From Variovorax sp. PAMC28562 (GTDB lineage Bacteria; Pseudomonadota; Gammaproteobacteria; Burkholderiales; Burkholderiaceae_C): a DNA stretch of 64,000 nt. The position numbers and the translations under genes are program-made. The stretch lies in NCBI RefSeq assembly GCF_014303735.1, contig NZ_CP060296.1:2987501-3051500 (forward strand). The letters run 5' to 3'. Below the pieces are notes generated by a model that saw only the letters and a program-made list of their open reading frames with translations, made no database searches and was not told the origin of the DNA. This document shows, one piece after another, positions 8,906-17,977 of this stretch. Every line of letters begins with the position of its first letter. The first letter of the stretch is position 1.

Positions 8906-9625
8906 TCAGATCGATCGCTGGTCGACCCGCTTGGAAAGTTGCTCGGCGCTCTCCCTTCGTTCGCTGTAGCGGTCCACCAGGTAGGCAGCCGAGTCGCGCG
9001 TGAGCAAGGTGAACTTCACCAATTCTTCCATCACGTCGACGATTCGCTCGTAGTACGAAGAAGGCTTCATGCGGCCCGCATCGTCAAACTCCATGAACGC
9101 CTTCGCGACTGACGACTGGTTCGGGATGGTGACCATGCGCATCCAGCGCCCCAGCACCCGCAGCTGGTTGACGGCATTGAAGGACTGCGATCCGCCCGAT
9201 ACCTCCATCACCGCGAGCGTCTTGCCTTGCGTGGGCCGGACCGCGCCGATGGCCAGAGGAATCCAGTCGATCTGCGCTTTCATGATGCCGGTCATCGCAC
9301 CGTGTCGCTCGGGCGAGGTCCAAACCATGCCTTCGGACCATTGCGCCAGGTCGCGCAGCGCCTGCACCTTCGGATGGTCCTCTGGCGCGTCGTCCGGCAT
9401 TGGCAAGCCCCGCGGGTCGAAGATGCGTGCTTCCGCGCCGAGGGCCTGCAGCAAACGTGCAGCTTCCTCGGTCAGCAGCCGGCTGTAGGAGCGCTCGCGC
9501 AGCGATCCGTAGAGCAGAAGGATGCGCGGTGCGTGCGTGGAGCGCTCGGTCGGATGCAGCTGCTGCAGATCTGCTCTGTGGAACAGCTCGGCATCGATGT
9601 TCGGGAGGTCAGGCCTTGTCGACAC
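8906..9625 (-). CDS. arsH: arsenical resistance protein ArsH
   Basis: This is an NADPH-dependent FMN reductase-type flavoprotein, known to oxidise trivalent organoarsenicals. Visible family marks are the FMN-phosphate loop [14 protein letters not shown] and the conserved stretches [10 protein letters not shown] and [11 protein letters not shown]. The start is placed at GTG 9625, which follows an AAGGGG ribosome-binding sequence and precedes the conserved [10 protein letters not shown]; this gives 239 residues, normal for ArsH. ORF space upstream of that GTG is out of frame with arsC and does not resemble ArsH. It overlaps the arsC end by 17 bases and is the last gene of arsRBCH. Confidence 0.93.
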   Translation of the reverse strand: MSTRPDLPNIDAELFHRADLQQLHPTERSTHAPRILLLYGSLRERSYSRLLTEEAARLLQALGAEARIFDPRGLPMPDDAPEDHPKVQALRDLAQWSEGMVWTSPERHGAMTGIMKAQIDWIPLAIGAVRPTQGKTLAVMEVSGGSQSFNAVNQLRVLGRWMRMVTIPNQSSVAKAFMEFDDAGRMKPSSYYERIVDVMEELVKFTLLTRDSAAYLVDRYSERRESAEQLSKRVDQRSI

Positions 9626-10040
9626 GCTGCCCCTTCGCGTCGACCACCGCCGCGCCGTCTTCCTTGGCAAACGCTGCCTGCTGCGGCTGCGGCAGGATGG
9701 CGAGCACCGCTTCCGAAGGACGGCACAGCCGGGTGCCGAGTGGCGTGACCACGATGGGACGGTTGATAAGGATCGGGTGCTGCAGCATGAAGCCGACGAG
9801 CTGCGCATCAGTCCACTTCGAGTCACCCAGGCCGAGGTCGTCGTAGGGCGTGCCCTTCTGCCGCAGCAGGTCGCGCACTGGCATGTCCATCGCCGCCAAC
9901 AATTGATCAAGCGTTGCTCGATCAGGTGGATTCGCGAGGTACTCGATCACCTCTGGCTCCTCGCCCGAGTTGCGGATGAGCGCGAGCACGTTGCGGGAAG
10001 TACCGCAATCGGGGTTGTGATAGATCGTGATGTGAGTCAT
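9609..10040 (-). CDS. arsC: arsenate reductase, glutaredoxin-type
   Basis: The 143-residue protein has the ArsC active-site sequence [11 protein letters not shown] with the catalytic cysteine near residue 12. It also has the Arg-rich pocket residues of the E. coli plasmid-type enzyme ([17 protein letters not shown]). It reduces arsenate to arsenite using glutathione/glutaredoxin, giving the substrate for ArsB. The ATG at 10040 is preferred to an in-frame ATG nine codons upstream because [13 protein letters not shown] is the usual N-terminus. It lies 30 bases after arsB. Confidence 0.94.
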   Translation of the reverse strand: MTHITIYHNPDCGTSRNVLALIRNSGEEPEVIEYLANPPDRATLDQLLAAMDMPVRDLLRQKGTPYDDLGLGDSKWTDAQLVGFMLQHPILINRPIVVTPLGTRLCRPSEAVLAILPQPQQAAFAKEDGAAVVDAKGQRVDKA

Positions 10041-10070
10041 TGGGTCAGGAGCAAAAGCTGGGCGCATCGC

Positions 10071-11351
10071 TCAGCTCAGGCGCAGAGCGAGTGCGGCCAA
10101 AGTCACAAAGAGCACCGGCACGGTCAGCACGAGGCCGACCTTGAAGTAGTAGCCCCAGGAGATGGTCGTCCCCTTCTTGGCCAGCACATGCAACCAGAGC
10201 AGCGTCGCCAGGCTGCCGATGGGCGTGATCTTTGGGCCGAGGTCGCAGCCGATGACGTTGGCATAGATCATGGCTTCTTTCACCACCCCGGTAGCGGTGG
10301 AGGCCTCGATCGACAGGGCACCGATCAGCACGGTTGGCATGTTGTTCATCACCGAGGACAGCAGCGCCGTGAGGAAGCCGGTGCCCATTGCCGCGCCCCA
10401 GATGCCGCCCTGCCCAAAGATGTTCAGCAGGCCGGCGATGCGGTCGGTCAGGCCCGCGTTGCGCAGGCCGTAGACCACCAGGTACATGCCCAGCGAGAAG
10501 ACCACGATCTGCCATGGCGCGTGGCGCAGGACTTTGCGCGTGCTGATCACGTGACCGCGCGCCGCCACGGCAAGCAGCAGCGCAGCAGCGACGAAGGCGA
10601 CTGCGCTCACCGGCACACCCAGCGGCTCAAGGGCAAAAAACCCGACCAGCAGAAGGACGAGCACGACCCAGCCAGCGCCGAAAGTTGCCCGGTCCTTGAT
10701 CGCGGCTGAGGGCGTCTTGAGCTGCACCACGTCGTAGGTAGCGGGGATGCCACGGCGGAAATACAGCAGCAGCACGACCAGGCTGGCCAGCACCGAGGCC
10801 ACGTTGACCGGGGCCATCACCGCAGCGTATTCGTCAAAGCCGATCTTGAAGAAATCGGCCGAGACGATGTTCACCAAGTTCGAGACGATCAGCGGCAGGC
10901 TGGCGGTGTCGGCGATGAAGCCCGCGGCCATCACGAACGCAAGCGTCGCGGCCGGTGTGAAGCCCAGGGCGATGAGCATGGCCATGACGATCGGCGTCAG
11001 GATCAGCGCGGCGCCGTCGTTGGCGAACAGTGCCGACACCGCCGCGCCGAGCAAGACGATCAAGGCGAAGAGAAGGCGCCCTCGGCCGCCGCCCCAGCGC
11101 GCGACGTGCAACGCCGTCCATTCGAAGAAGCCGGCTTCGTCGAGTAGCAGGCTGATGATGATCACAGCCACGAAGGTGGCGGTGGCGTTCCAGACGATGC
11201 TCCAGACGACGGCGATGTCGCTGAGGTGAACAACACCCAGGACCAGAGCGATCACAGCCCCGAGCGAAGCGCTCCAACCAATGCCCAAGCCCCTCGGCTG
11301 CCAGATGACCAGGGTGAGAGTGCAAACGAACAGAAGAACCGCTGTCAGCAT
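10071..11351 (-). CDS. arsB: arsenite efflux pump ArsB
   Basis: The 426-residue integral membrane protein has about 11-12 hydrophobic segments. It carries family motifs of the ArsB/NhaD ion transporter superfamily, including [12 protein letters not shown] and the C-terminal half motif [12 protein letters not shown]. It exports arsenite and antimonite across the inner membrane, driven by the proton gradient or, where present, ArsA; no arsA is seen here. ATG at 11351 overlaps the arsR stop by 7 bases (ATGCTGA), so translation is probably coupled. It is the ArsB type and not ACR3. Confidence 0.94.
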   Translation of the reverse strand: MLTAVLLFVCTLTLVIWQPRGLGIGWSASLGAVIALVLGVVHLSDIAVVWSIVWNATATFVAVIIISLLLDEAGFFEWTALHVARWGGGRGRLLFALIVLLGAAVSALFANDGAALILTPIVMAMLIALGFTPAATLAFVMAAGFIADTASLPLIVSNLVNIVSADFFKIGFDEYAAVMAPVNVASVLASLVVLLLYFRRGIPATYDVVQLKTPSAAIKDRATFGAGWVVLVLLLVGFFALEPLGVPVSAVAFVAAALLLAVAARGHVISTRKVLRHAPWQIVVFSLGMYLVVYGLRNAGLTDRIAGLLNIFGQGGIWGAAMGTGFLTALLSSVMNNMPTVLIGALSIEASTATGVVKEAMIYANVIGCDLGPKITPIGSLATLLWLHVLAKKGTTISWGYYFKVGLVLTVPVLFVTLAALALRLS

Positions 11352-11668
11352 GCGCAGACAGCCGTGCTCGATGGAAGGCAGGGTTCGCCTTCACAGCAGT
11401 TATCGGTCAGGTAACCGAGCAGTGCGCTCATCTGATCGAAGGCCGCGCGGTAGATCAGGTTGCGGCCCTGACGTTCTTGGGAAACGAGCCCGGCATGCGT
11501 CAGCTCCTTGAGGTGAAACGACAGGCCGGTTGCCGGAACTCCGATGGCCTCTACAAGCGCCCCCGGTGTCAATCCTCCGGGACCAGCGACGACCAGGCAA
11601 CGGAAAACTTGCAACCGCACCGGTTGGGCCAAGGCGGCAAGAGAGCGAACAACGGCTTCAGAATTCAT
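11345..11668 (-). CDS. arsR: arsenic-responsive repressor ArsR
   Basis: This 107-residue ArsR/SmtB winged-helix repressor has the recognition helix region in [29 protein letters not shown]. The E. coli-type CVC motif in the alpha-3 helix is absent. Instead, cysteines cluster at the C-terminus (Cys91, Cys92, Cys97, Cys105, Cys107; CCEGEPC). That matches the Acidithiobacillus-type As(III) site, made of a vicinal pair plus a third cysteine. It should repress the arsRBCH operon until arsenite binds. It is the first gene of the operon, and its start lies beside a palindromic candidate operator. Confidence 0.92.
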   Translation of the reverse strand: MNSEAVVRSLAALAQPVRLQVFRCLVVAGPGGLTPGALVEAIGVPATGLSFHLKELTHAGLVSQERQGRNLIYRAAFDQMSALLGYLTDNCCEGEPCLPSSTAVCAC

Positions 11669-11669
11669 T

Positions 11670-11695
11670 ATTCAATGATAGTTGAACCATTGAAT
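11670..11695. promoter_or_regulatory. candidate ArsR operator
   Basis: The sequence holds an 8-bp perfect inverted repeat, ATTCAATG (11670-11677) and CATTGAAT (11688-11695), beginning 2 bases upstream of the arsR start codon. An inner TTCAA-N6-TTGAA repeat overlaps it. Such TTCAA/TTGAA symmetry is common at ArsR sites, and the region is AT-rich against a GC-rich background. Confidence 0.6.
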
Positions 11696-11738
11696 TGTTT
11701 TATGAAGGTTACGTGACGCGGCGCGAGCCCGCTCAAAT

Positions 11739-12128
11739 TCAACGGACTTCGCAGTCGACACTGCCGCTTTTTACAGCGGCGGGGGTCGAGGGCCCCGTAG
11801 AGCTGTTGAACGTCGGTGGCGGCGTGAACTGCATGCCCGGATTGCGGGGGAGAACGACGGGTGGTTGCTGGAAGCTCGAGGTGTAGCCGAACTGTCCTGC
11901 GGAAAATGACTGCGAACCGGCAGGGTTCGTCACATGGATGAGCCCGTCCAACACTTGGACGTAAAGACCGGGCGGAAGAGTGGCAGCGCCCGGCGCTACC
12001 GGTGACGGAGCCGTAGTTCTGCCCGTGGCCGTGGGTGGCGCGTACTGGGCTATGAACGTGGTGGCCGTGGCCGGCGCGGCGGCACCCAAGGTCGACAGCA
12101 GTGCGATCAGGACGAGGGAATTTTTCAT
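11739..12128 (-). CDS. small secreted protein of the two-partner secretion operon
   Basis: This 129-residue protein has a typical Sec signal peptide (residues 1-23, cut after ATA). The remainder is Pro/Thr/Ser-rich ([22 protein letters not shown]) and has one cysteine near the C-terminus. I do not recognise the family. Its ATG overlaps the stop of the FecR-domain gene (ATGA), so it is the last gene of the tpsB-tpsA-fecR operon. It probably works at the cell surface or periplasm with that system. It could be an accessory factor for adhesin display, but this rests on context only. Confidence 0.75.
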   Translation of the reverse strand: MKNSLVLIALLSTLGAAAPATATTFIAQYAPPTATGRTTAPSPVAPGAATLPPGLYVQVLDGLIHVTNPAGSQSFSAGQFGYTSSFQQPPVVLPRNPGMQFTPPPTFNSSTGPSTPAAVKSGSVDCEVR

Positions 12129-12628
12129 GGCTGCAGGATCAGGTTGAGGGTTCCGGCGCCTTGCAGGTCGCCCTTGGAAGTTTTGATCACCGTCGAGCCG
12201 GGGCTGCGTTTGCCCAGTGCCCCTGGCGTGCTGATAAAGCCGCCCTGCACCAGTTCGACGATCGAGCGGTCCAGCTGCGGCTGCGCCGGGTCGTAGGCGA
12301 AGCGGTTGAGCGAGATCACGGTGTCCGGCTTCATCAGGATCTCGGCGCCGTCGGTGAACTTCACCAGCGCGTACCCCTTGGATTCCGTCGTGAGGGTGTC
12401 GCCCTCGCGCACCGTCGAGCCGACGGCCAGCATCTTGGTCGAGCCCTGGGTGCCACGCGCGACCACCAGGCCGGACAGCGTGGTGATGCTGGCGACGATC
12501 GGCGCGCCGTCGGCGGTTTGAACGGACTGGGCTTGGGACGGTTGGGCCATGCTCGCTTGCGAGCAGACCGCGGCCAGGATAGACATGGCTGTTAAGCGCG
12601 CAGCGAAAAATTTGGCGGTGTTTTTCAT
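12125..12628 (-). CDS. FecR-domain periplasmic protein
   Basis: The 167-residue protein has a signal peptide (about residues 1-28, cut near SMAQP) followed by one FecR-type beta domain. The domain is seen as [46 protein letters not shown] and a C-terminal [14 protein letters not shown]. This is not the full FecR sigma regulator: no N-terminal anti-sigma segment or transmembrane helix and no ECF sigma gene are nearby. Such stand-alone FecR domains often occur beside large secreted adhesins. It starts 6 bases after the TpsA stop. Confidence 0.85.
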   Translation of the reverse strand: MKNTAKFFAARLTAMSILAAVCSQASMAQPSQAQSVQTADGAPIVASITTLSGLVVARGTQGSTKMLAVGSTVREGDTLTTESKGYALVKFTDGAEILMKPDTVISLNRFAYDPAQPQLDRSIVELVQGGFISTPGALGKRSPGSTVIKTSKGDLQGAGTLNLILQP

Positions 12629-12634
12629 AGGGCT

Positions 12635-15600
12635 TCAGTTGCAGTACATCTTTTTGACGGGCTCGTTTTTCGTGCCGGTTTTGTCGTTTGCGGCTGCAAC
12701 TTCCTGGGCGACGCTTGTGGAAATGCCCTGGGCGGTTTGTGGCTCGAGGTTGGCGTAAGCGTTCGATGCGACGGTCTTGATCACCTCGTTCATGACCTGC
12801 AGGACCGGCACGACCGGCTTTGACGGCGACGGCGGCGACAGCACGATGCAGAGCGCGGAATCAGGCGCGATCGAACAGATGCTGACCGGCTGTTCAACAA
12901 CTGGCGTCACCGGTGTCGTGACCACCGGCGTAGTGACCACCGGCGTTGTCGGTGCTGTCGTCGCCTTCACCTGCGCCACCGTACTTCCGGATGCGGGGTA
13001 GATCACCGACAGCGTGCCGGTCGTCTCCGGGGTGACTATCGGTGTCGTGTTGACTTGCGAAAACGTGCCGGTGCGGCCTGAGCTGGCGAGCAGGAAGTCG
13101 GCCACAGCGCCGTTGGTCGGCATGCCGCCACGCAGGGTCGAGACATTCACCGCGCCCGCCAGTTGCACAGCGCCGTTCACATTGAATTGGTCGGACGTGG
13201 CGTCGGCCAGGCGAATGTTCAACGTACCCATCGGGCCCTGCGTGTATTGGCCGTTGAGGGTCAGCGTGCCGATCTGGTCGGAACCGCCAGGCGCAACGAC
13301 GCCGTTGTTGACCAGCTTGCCGCCTTCGCCGTTGATGTTGATCGTGCCGGTGCCACGGATCGTTCCTGCGTTGTAGAGGTCCACGCCGTTGTTGCTGAGC
13401 AGCGTCGCGCTCGAGGCGATCTCGATGGTGCCGGCGTTGGCGTTGGCTTGAGTGAACGCGACGCCGAAAGAGCCGCCTTCGATCTTCAGCACGCCGCCGG
13501 CGAGGTTGGTGAGCGGTGCCGGCGTCGTGCCGCTGCCGGTCTTGACGAGCGTGCCCGCGTTGAGCAACTGGCCTTGGTTTCCACCGCTGAACGCACTGGT
13601 GCCGGTAGAGTCGACTTTCAGCAACGCGCCGGCTTCGTTGTTGATCACCGTCGTGGTTGCCAGCTCGAGGCGCGAGCCGTCCCGCACGTCAACGACGCCG
13701 CCCGACTTGTTGTTGAAGACCGCGCTCAGGTTGAAGGCCAGCACGCTTGGCGAAGCCGGGCCGACGTTGACCGTGCCAAAGTTTTCCCAGGTCGCGCCAC
13801 TGTCCAGCACCAGGTTCTTGACGACGTTCACCAGGCCGTACGTCGTAAGCTTGTAGCCCGAGCCCCGGATGAACGTGAAAAAGCGATCGGGGTCGTCGCT
13901 CAACTTCGGCGCGGTCGCGCCCAGCGTCACGTCGCCCAGCAGGGTCACCGTGCCCGACCACACCATGGCGCCCGCGCCAATGATGTCGACACCGCCGGCC
14001 ACATTCGAGTCGCTCAGCACCAGCGAGGAGGTCGGCGCCACGGTGGCGCGGCCACCCAGGGTGCTTTGGTCAAGAGTGAGCTTGCCGGCGTCGACGATGA
14101 GGCGGCCTGTCGGGCCGTTGGTCAGCCCCGTGATCTGCTGGGCGCCGGTCGACGTTTTGACGATGTCACCGTTGTTGATCAGGCTCCCCCCATCGGTGGC
14201 GCCGGTCAATGCGAAACCGTTGCTGCCCGACAGGGTGATGCGGCCGGTGTTCGTGAGGCTCGTGGCCGGCTCGATCGAGTTGACCAGCCTGACCAGGTTG
14301 ATTGAGCCGTTGTTCAGAATGTCAATCTGACCGGCATTGTTCCAGGCGCCCTTGAGCGTCTGCTCGGAATCGATCGACACGCGGCCACCCGTTTGCACAT
14401 TCACCGATGCCGCGTTGATGGACGAACCCGCGCCCAGCGTCGTGGTGCCGCCGGTGATGTTCAGCGTGCCGTTGCCCAGGGCCTCACCTTGCGAGACGTC
14501 GAGGCGACCACCATTCAGGTTCACATTGGCGTTGACTGTGGCCACGTGGCCGCCCTCGCTGGTGCCGCCGAAAAAATTGTTCTTCAAGTCGAGGTCGAGC
14601 GCGCCCGAAGTGCTGGTGATGGGCGCGTTGACGGTGACGTCGTTGTGCGCCCTCAGCGTCAACCGGGCGTAGTCGCCCGCAGTCTTGGCGATGGCGGCGC
14701 TGACCACGATGTTGCCCACGCCCGCGCCACCGGCACCGGTTACCAGCGACACGCTCGTGCCCTGGTTCAGTTGCGCCGCGATCACGTCGGCCCCGACCGT
14801 CGTACCCGTCTCGGTCGACGTGATGACACCACCGTTGTTCAGGTCCGCCCCACCGCCGCCGGCCACGACTACCAGGTTGCTCGGGTCGATCAGCCATTCG
14901 CCGCCCTTGCCCACGATCGGCGCGTGCTTGACGTTCAGGCTGAGGTGCCCAGACGTGTCCACAAATCCACCGGGGCCGTTGCTGCCCGTGGCCGAGACGC
15001 GCCCGTCGATGTTGGTGTTGTCCGCGGACAGGACCACGTTGCCCCCGGAGGTTCCGTTGGCGCTGATGTCCGACGTCGAGGTTGTCTTCAGGTCGGTGGC
15101 GCGCAGGAACACGCGGCCGCCCACGCTTTCGGCGCTGCTCGCGCTGACCGTGCCTGCGTTGGTCACCAGCCCCGCGGCCAGGCCGATGCGGCCGGCGTCG
15201 GCAACGATGCGTCCGAGGTTCTTCACATCGCCCTTGGCGCCGGCGAGTTCCACGGTGACACCGGGATGGCCGGTGTCGATCAGCTGCACGTTCTGCGCGG
15301 CCGCGAGGATCACTTCCCCCTTGGGCGCGTTCAGCATGCCGCTGTTCTCCACCTTTGGCGCGACCAGGTAGATGCTGCCGCCGCTGGCGGCGTTGATGGT
15401 GCCGGCGTTGCGCACTGCGCCGGCCCCGCCACCATTTGCTGGCGACGTGAAGTTGAGGCGTCCGGCCAGGAAATCCGTGTCGCTCACGCCCAGCGTGCTG
15501 GCAATGAAGCTGCCCACGTCGATGCGCGCGCCTTGCCCCACCAGAATGCCCGACGGGTTGATCAGCCAGAGTGCGCCATTCGCCCGGATCTGCCCGTAGA

Positions 15601-15904
15601 TCTGCGACGGGTCACCGCCGGTCACTCTCGCCAGCAGCGCTGCTGCGGCGCCCGGCTGGCGAATGTCGACCAGCGCGCCCGAGCCGACGTTGAAGGTGGA
15701 GAAATTGACCAGCGCCTGGTTGGTCGTCTGGTTGATGTTGAGCGTCGTGCCGTTCTGCACGATGGAGGCTTGGCCGCCAACGACGGTGCCGCCCATGGGC
15801 AGTGCGCCCGCTGCGATCTGGGCCAGCGCGCCGCCGGCCCCGCCGGCACAGATGGCCGCGACCACCAGCGGCAGGAAGCGGAGCTTGAAGGATTCTGTAT
15901 TCAT
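12635..15904 (-). CDS. TpsA-type filamentous adhesin
   Basis: This 1089-residue exoprotein of two-partner secretion has a signal peptide (about residues 1-28). The TPS domain that the TpsB partner recognises follows, with VNFSTFNVGSGALVDIRQP, YGQIRANGALWLINPSGILVG and a stretch equivalent to the NPNL motif. The bulk is repetitive beta-helix sequence rich in Gly, Asn, Ser and Thr with many N-G turns (LNNAGTI-like units). A Val/Thr/Pro-rich hinge (PVVTTPVVTTPV) follows at about residue 980. A cysteine pair (ICSIAPDSALCIV) and a terminal CN lie beyond it. It is expected on the cell surface or released, with a role in adhesion. It lies 15 bases downstream of its transporter gene. Confidence 0.9.
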   Translation of the reverse strand: MNTESFKLRFLPLVVAAICAGGAGGALAQIAAGALPMGGTVVGGQASIVQNGTTLNINQTTNQALVNFSTFNVGSGALVDIRQPGAAAALLARVTGGDPSQIYGQIRANGALWLINPSGILVGQGARIDVGSFIASTLGVSDTDFLAGRLNFTSPANGGGAGAVRNAGTINAASGGSIYLVAPKVENSGMLNAPKGEVILAAAQNVQLIDTGHPGVTVELAGAKGDVKNLGRIVADAGRIGLAAGLVTNAGTVSASSAESVGGRVFLRATDLKTTSTSDISANGTSGGNVVLSADNTNIDGRVSATGSNGPGGFVDTSGHLSLNVKHAPIVGKGGEWLIDPSNLVVVAGGGGADLNNGGVITSTETGTTVGADVIAAQLNQGTSVSLVTGAGGAGVGNIVVSAAIAKTAGDYARLTLRAHNDVTVNAPITSTSGALDLDLKNNFFGGTSEGGHVATVNANVNLNGGRLDVSQGEALGNGTLNITGGTTTLGAGSSINAASVNVQTGGRVSIDSEQTLKGAWNNAGQIDILNNGSINLVRLVNSIEPATSLTNTGRITLSGSNGFALTGATDGGSLINNGDIVKTSTGAQQITGLTNGPTGRLIVDAGKLTLDQSTLGGRATVAPTSSLVLSDSNVAGGVDIIGAGAMVWSGTVTLLGDVTLGATAPKLSDDPDRFFTFIRGSGYKLTTYGLVNVVKNLVLDSGATWENFGTVNVGPASPSVLAFNLSAVFNNKSGGVVDVRDGSRLELATTTVINNEAGALLKVDSTGTSAFSGGNQGQLLNAGTLVKTGSGTTPAPLTNLAGGVLKIEGGSFGVAFTQANANAGTIEIASSATLLSNNGVDLYNAGTIRGTGTININGEGGKLVNNGVVAPGGSDQIGTLTLNGQYTQGPMGTLNIRLADATSDQFNVNGAVQLAGAVNVSTLRGGMPTNGAVADFLLASSGRTGTFSQVNTTPIVTPETTGTLSVIYPASGSTVAQVKATTAPTTPVVTTPVVTTPVTPVVEQPVSICSIAPDSALCIVLSPPSPSKPVVPVLQVMNEVIKTVASNAYANLEPQTAQGISTSVAQEVAAANDKTGTKNEPVKKMYCN

Positions 15905-15919
15905 TGGCTGTCTTCCTTT

Positions 15920-17596
15920 TCAGAACGCGAACATCGCACTCAAATGGGTGCGCCAGTCGCCGCGCTTCTCGATGAACGAACTGCCCGACTCAAGCACGCG
16001 GGCCACGTCCAGCCGGACGCTGAAGTCGCGACTCAGGCTGTAGCGCGTGCCTACGCCGGCACTGGCCACGTTCGTGCTGCCCGGCAAATAGGTGCCCGCG
16101 GCCTTGTGGTTGGCGCCGTACCCGGCATCCACGAACACCAGGCCGCGGAGGTTGCCTGGCAGGCCAAGTCGAGCGCTCAGTTCGGGCGTGTAGAGCTCGG
16201 CGCTGAGCACCAGGCCACTGTCGGCAACCACCGCGCGCTCGTCGAAGCCCCGCACCGCGTTCGCGCCGGTGAGGCCGAATTGTTCGCTGGCCACCAGCGG
16301 CGTGTCGGTCAACTGGGCGTTGCCGGCCAGACGCACTTGCCACCCGCCCGACAAGGCTTGCAGGAAGTTGACGGCGCCGTGCGCGACCACGAAGCCGTCG
16401 CGCGTGTCGCGGTTGCCCGGCGTCAGGTACGAGTAGCGGTCGGTACGGCCGTCCAGGTTGGTGAAGCGCTGGCCGCTGGCCATGTTGCGCGACAGGCCGA
16501 TGTTGTAGTTGATCGACTGGTCCACGCCCTCGCGCTGAGAGATGTACGTGACGCTGAGCGGCGTCGTCGTGTACGGCACGCACGAGGCCACCGGCGGCGT
16601 CGGGCCGGCGATGCTGAGGGGCTGGCCGTTCACGTCGCAGCGCGAGTCGATGTTCCTGCGGTCGAAGCCGAAGACGATCTTGGCGGTGCTTTCTCCGGTT
16701 CGCCCGAGAAAATGGTTGTAGCGGATGCCGACGGTCTCGCCCTTTCCGGTGAGGCCCAGCACGCCGCCGAGCGTGGGCGAGCTCGATGGCGAATTGACGC
16801 TCGAGCGGCCGTAGACCAGGTCCAGGCTGTCGCCCAGGTTGTACAGCGGGATCCGGTAGCCCACCGAATACACGCCCAGTTTCTGGCCGGACGGGCTGTC
16901 GGGCGAGGTCGTGTAGGCCAGCGTGCCCACATGGTCGAGGCCAAACAGGTTGGCATGCTGGATCGCGACGCCGGTGCGCCACCGGCCGCTGCTGGCCGTG
17001 CCCGTGTTGTCCACCGTGGCGATGATGCGCAGCGGGTTGTAGTCGACCACGGACACCTTCGCGTCGATCGTGCCGGGCAACGCGCCTTCCGCCATCGACA
17101 CCGAGAGCTGCTTGGCCGGGTTGTCGTTGGCCAACTGGATCGATTCCGAGAGCTCGCCCAGGCGCGGCGGCGCGCCGGTCTTCAGCTTCATGCTCGCGCG
17201 GATGTTTTCAGTCGTGAAGTGCTCGTTGCCGACGACGGTGACCGAGGTCACCACGGCTTCGACGATGCTGATCCTGACGGTTCCGCCGACGAGTTCCTGC
17301 TCGGGAACAGTCACCTTCACGGCGGTGTAGCCGGCCTGGATGTACACGCCCTCGATGGCGTCCACGGCACGCTGCACGTCGCTGAATTCACGTTGCGCAC
17401 CGGTCAGGGGCGCCAGCGCGAGAGCGATTGACTCGCTGGAGACCAGCGTGTTGCCTTCGACCAGATAGCGCGAAATCTCGAATCTGGGTACCGAAGCGGA
17501 AGGCGCCGGGTCGGCCGCTTGGACTGCAGAACAAACAAGCGCGCAAAGGGCCAGCGTCGTCAGTCGCGACGCCAACGGGAAACTGCATGAATTCAT
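15920..17596 (-). CDS. TpsB transporter, ShlB/FhaC/HecB family
   Basis: The 558-residue outer-membrane protein has a signal peptide (about 1-28, ending SAVQA). Two POTRA-like domains follow, the second including VVGNEHFTTENIRAS, and then a 16-strand beta-barrel. The barrel contains the conserved loop-6 motif VRGFDE (VRGY/F type), and the final residue is phenylalanine (AMFAF), the outer-membrane assembly signal. It exports the adjacent TpsA protein. ATG 17596 starts directly at the signal peptide; a longer frame upstream has no signal peptide. It is the first gene of the operon. Confidence 0.92.
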   Translation of the reverse strand: MNSCSFPLASRLTTLALCALVCSAVQAADPAPSASVPRFEISRYLVEGNTLVSSESIALALAPLTGAQREFSDVQRAVDAIEGVYIQAGYTAVKVTVPEQELVGGTVRISIVEAVVTSVTVVGNEHFTTENIRASMKLKTGAPPRLGELSESIQLANDNPAKQLSVSMAEGALPGTIDAKVSVVDYNPLRIIATVDNTGTASSGRWRTGVAIQHANLFGLDHVGTLAYTTSPDSPSGQKLGVYSVGYRIPLYNLGDSLDLVYGRSSVNSPSSSPTLGGVLGLTGKGETVGIRYNHFLGRTGESTAKIVFGFDRRNIDSRCDVNGQPLSIAGPTPPVASCVPYTTTPLSVTYISQREGVDQSINYNIGLSRNMASGQRFTNLDGRTDRYSYLTPGNRDTRDGFVVAHGAVNFLQALSGGWQVRLAGNAQLTDTPLVASEQFGLTGANAVRGFDERAVVADSGLVLSAELYTPELSARLGLPGNLRGLVFVDAGYGANHKAAGTYLPGSTNVASAGVGTRYSLSRDFSVRLDVARVLESGSSFIEKRGDWRTHLSAMFAF

Positions 17597-17977
17597 CGCA
17601 TCTTTTACGGATGGCGGCGTGAACGACGGCCGCCGTGATTGTTGAAGTCGCACAAGAGCCAACGCTGGAGCAACCTTGAGCCGCGACCCTGGCCCGAGGG
17701 CCGTCGGCGTCTTTCCTTGCTCGATAGGAGAACGTGCGAAACCCGTTTTCAGCGCCAACCAGCGCACCGGACAATAGTTACCAACGGTAACATGCGAGCG
17801 TTTGGTTCTGGGCGGTGAAAGCTGTGCAGTGGCTCACGCAGGCGACTTTTCTCACGCGTGTCCGGAAGTCGCCCGGTATTTGATGGGGCTGAGAGAGCCT
17901 GGGGAGGTCGTGATCCGCTTCTCGTCGTGCCCTGCGAGGGCAGAAAAAACGTCTGTTTCTGGCCGATGGCCGCCTTG
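17597..17977. promoter_or_regulatory. 381-base intergenic region upstream of tpsB
   Basis: This gap between the tpsB start and the end of the GNAT fragment holds the tpsB promoter. It contains a perfect inverted repeat GTTACC-AAC-GGTAAC at 17777-17791, a plausible repressor or activator site. Nothing else recognisable was found, and the short ORFs in it have no supporting signal. Confidence 0.4.

Noticed and set aside
14393..17431. Open frame of 1012 codons on the plus strand
   Set aside because: It is antisense to the TpsA and TpsB genes, which have signal peptides and clear family motifs. The frame itself has no recognisable protein.
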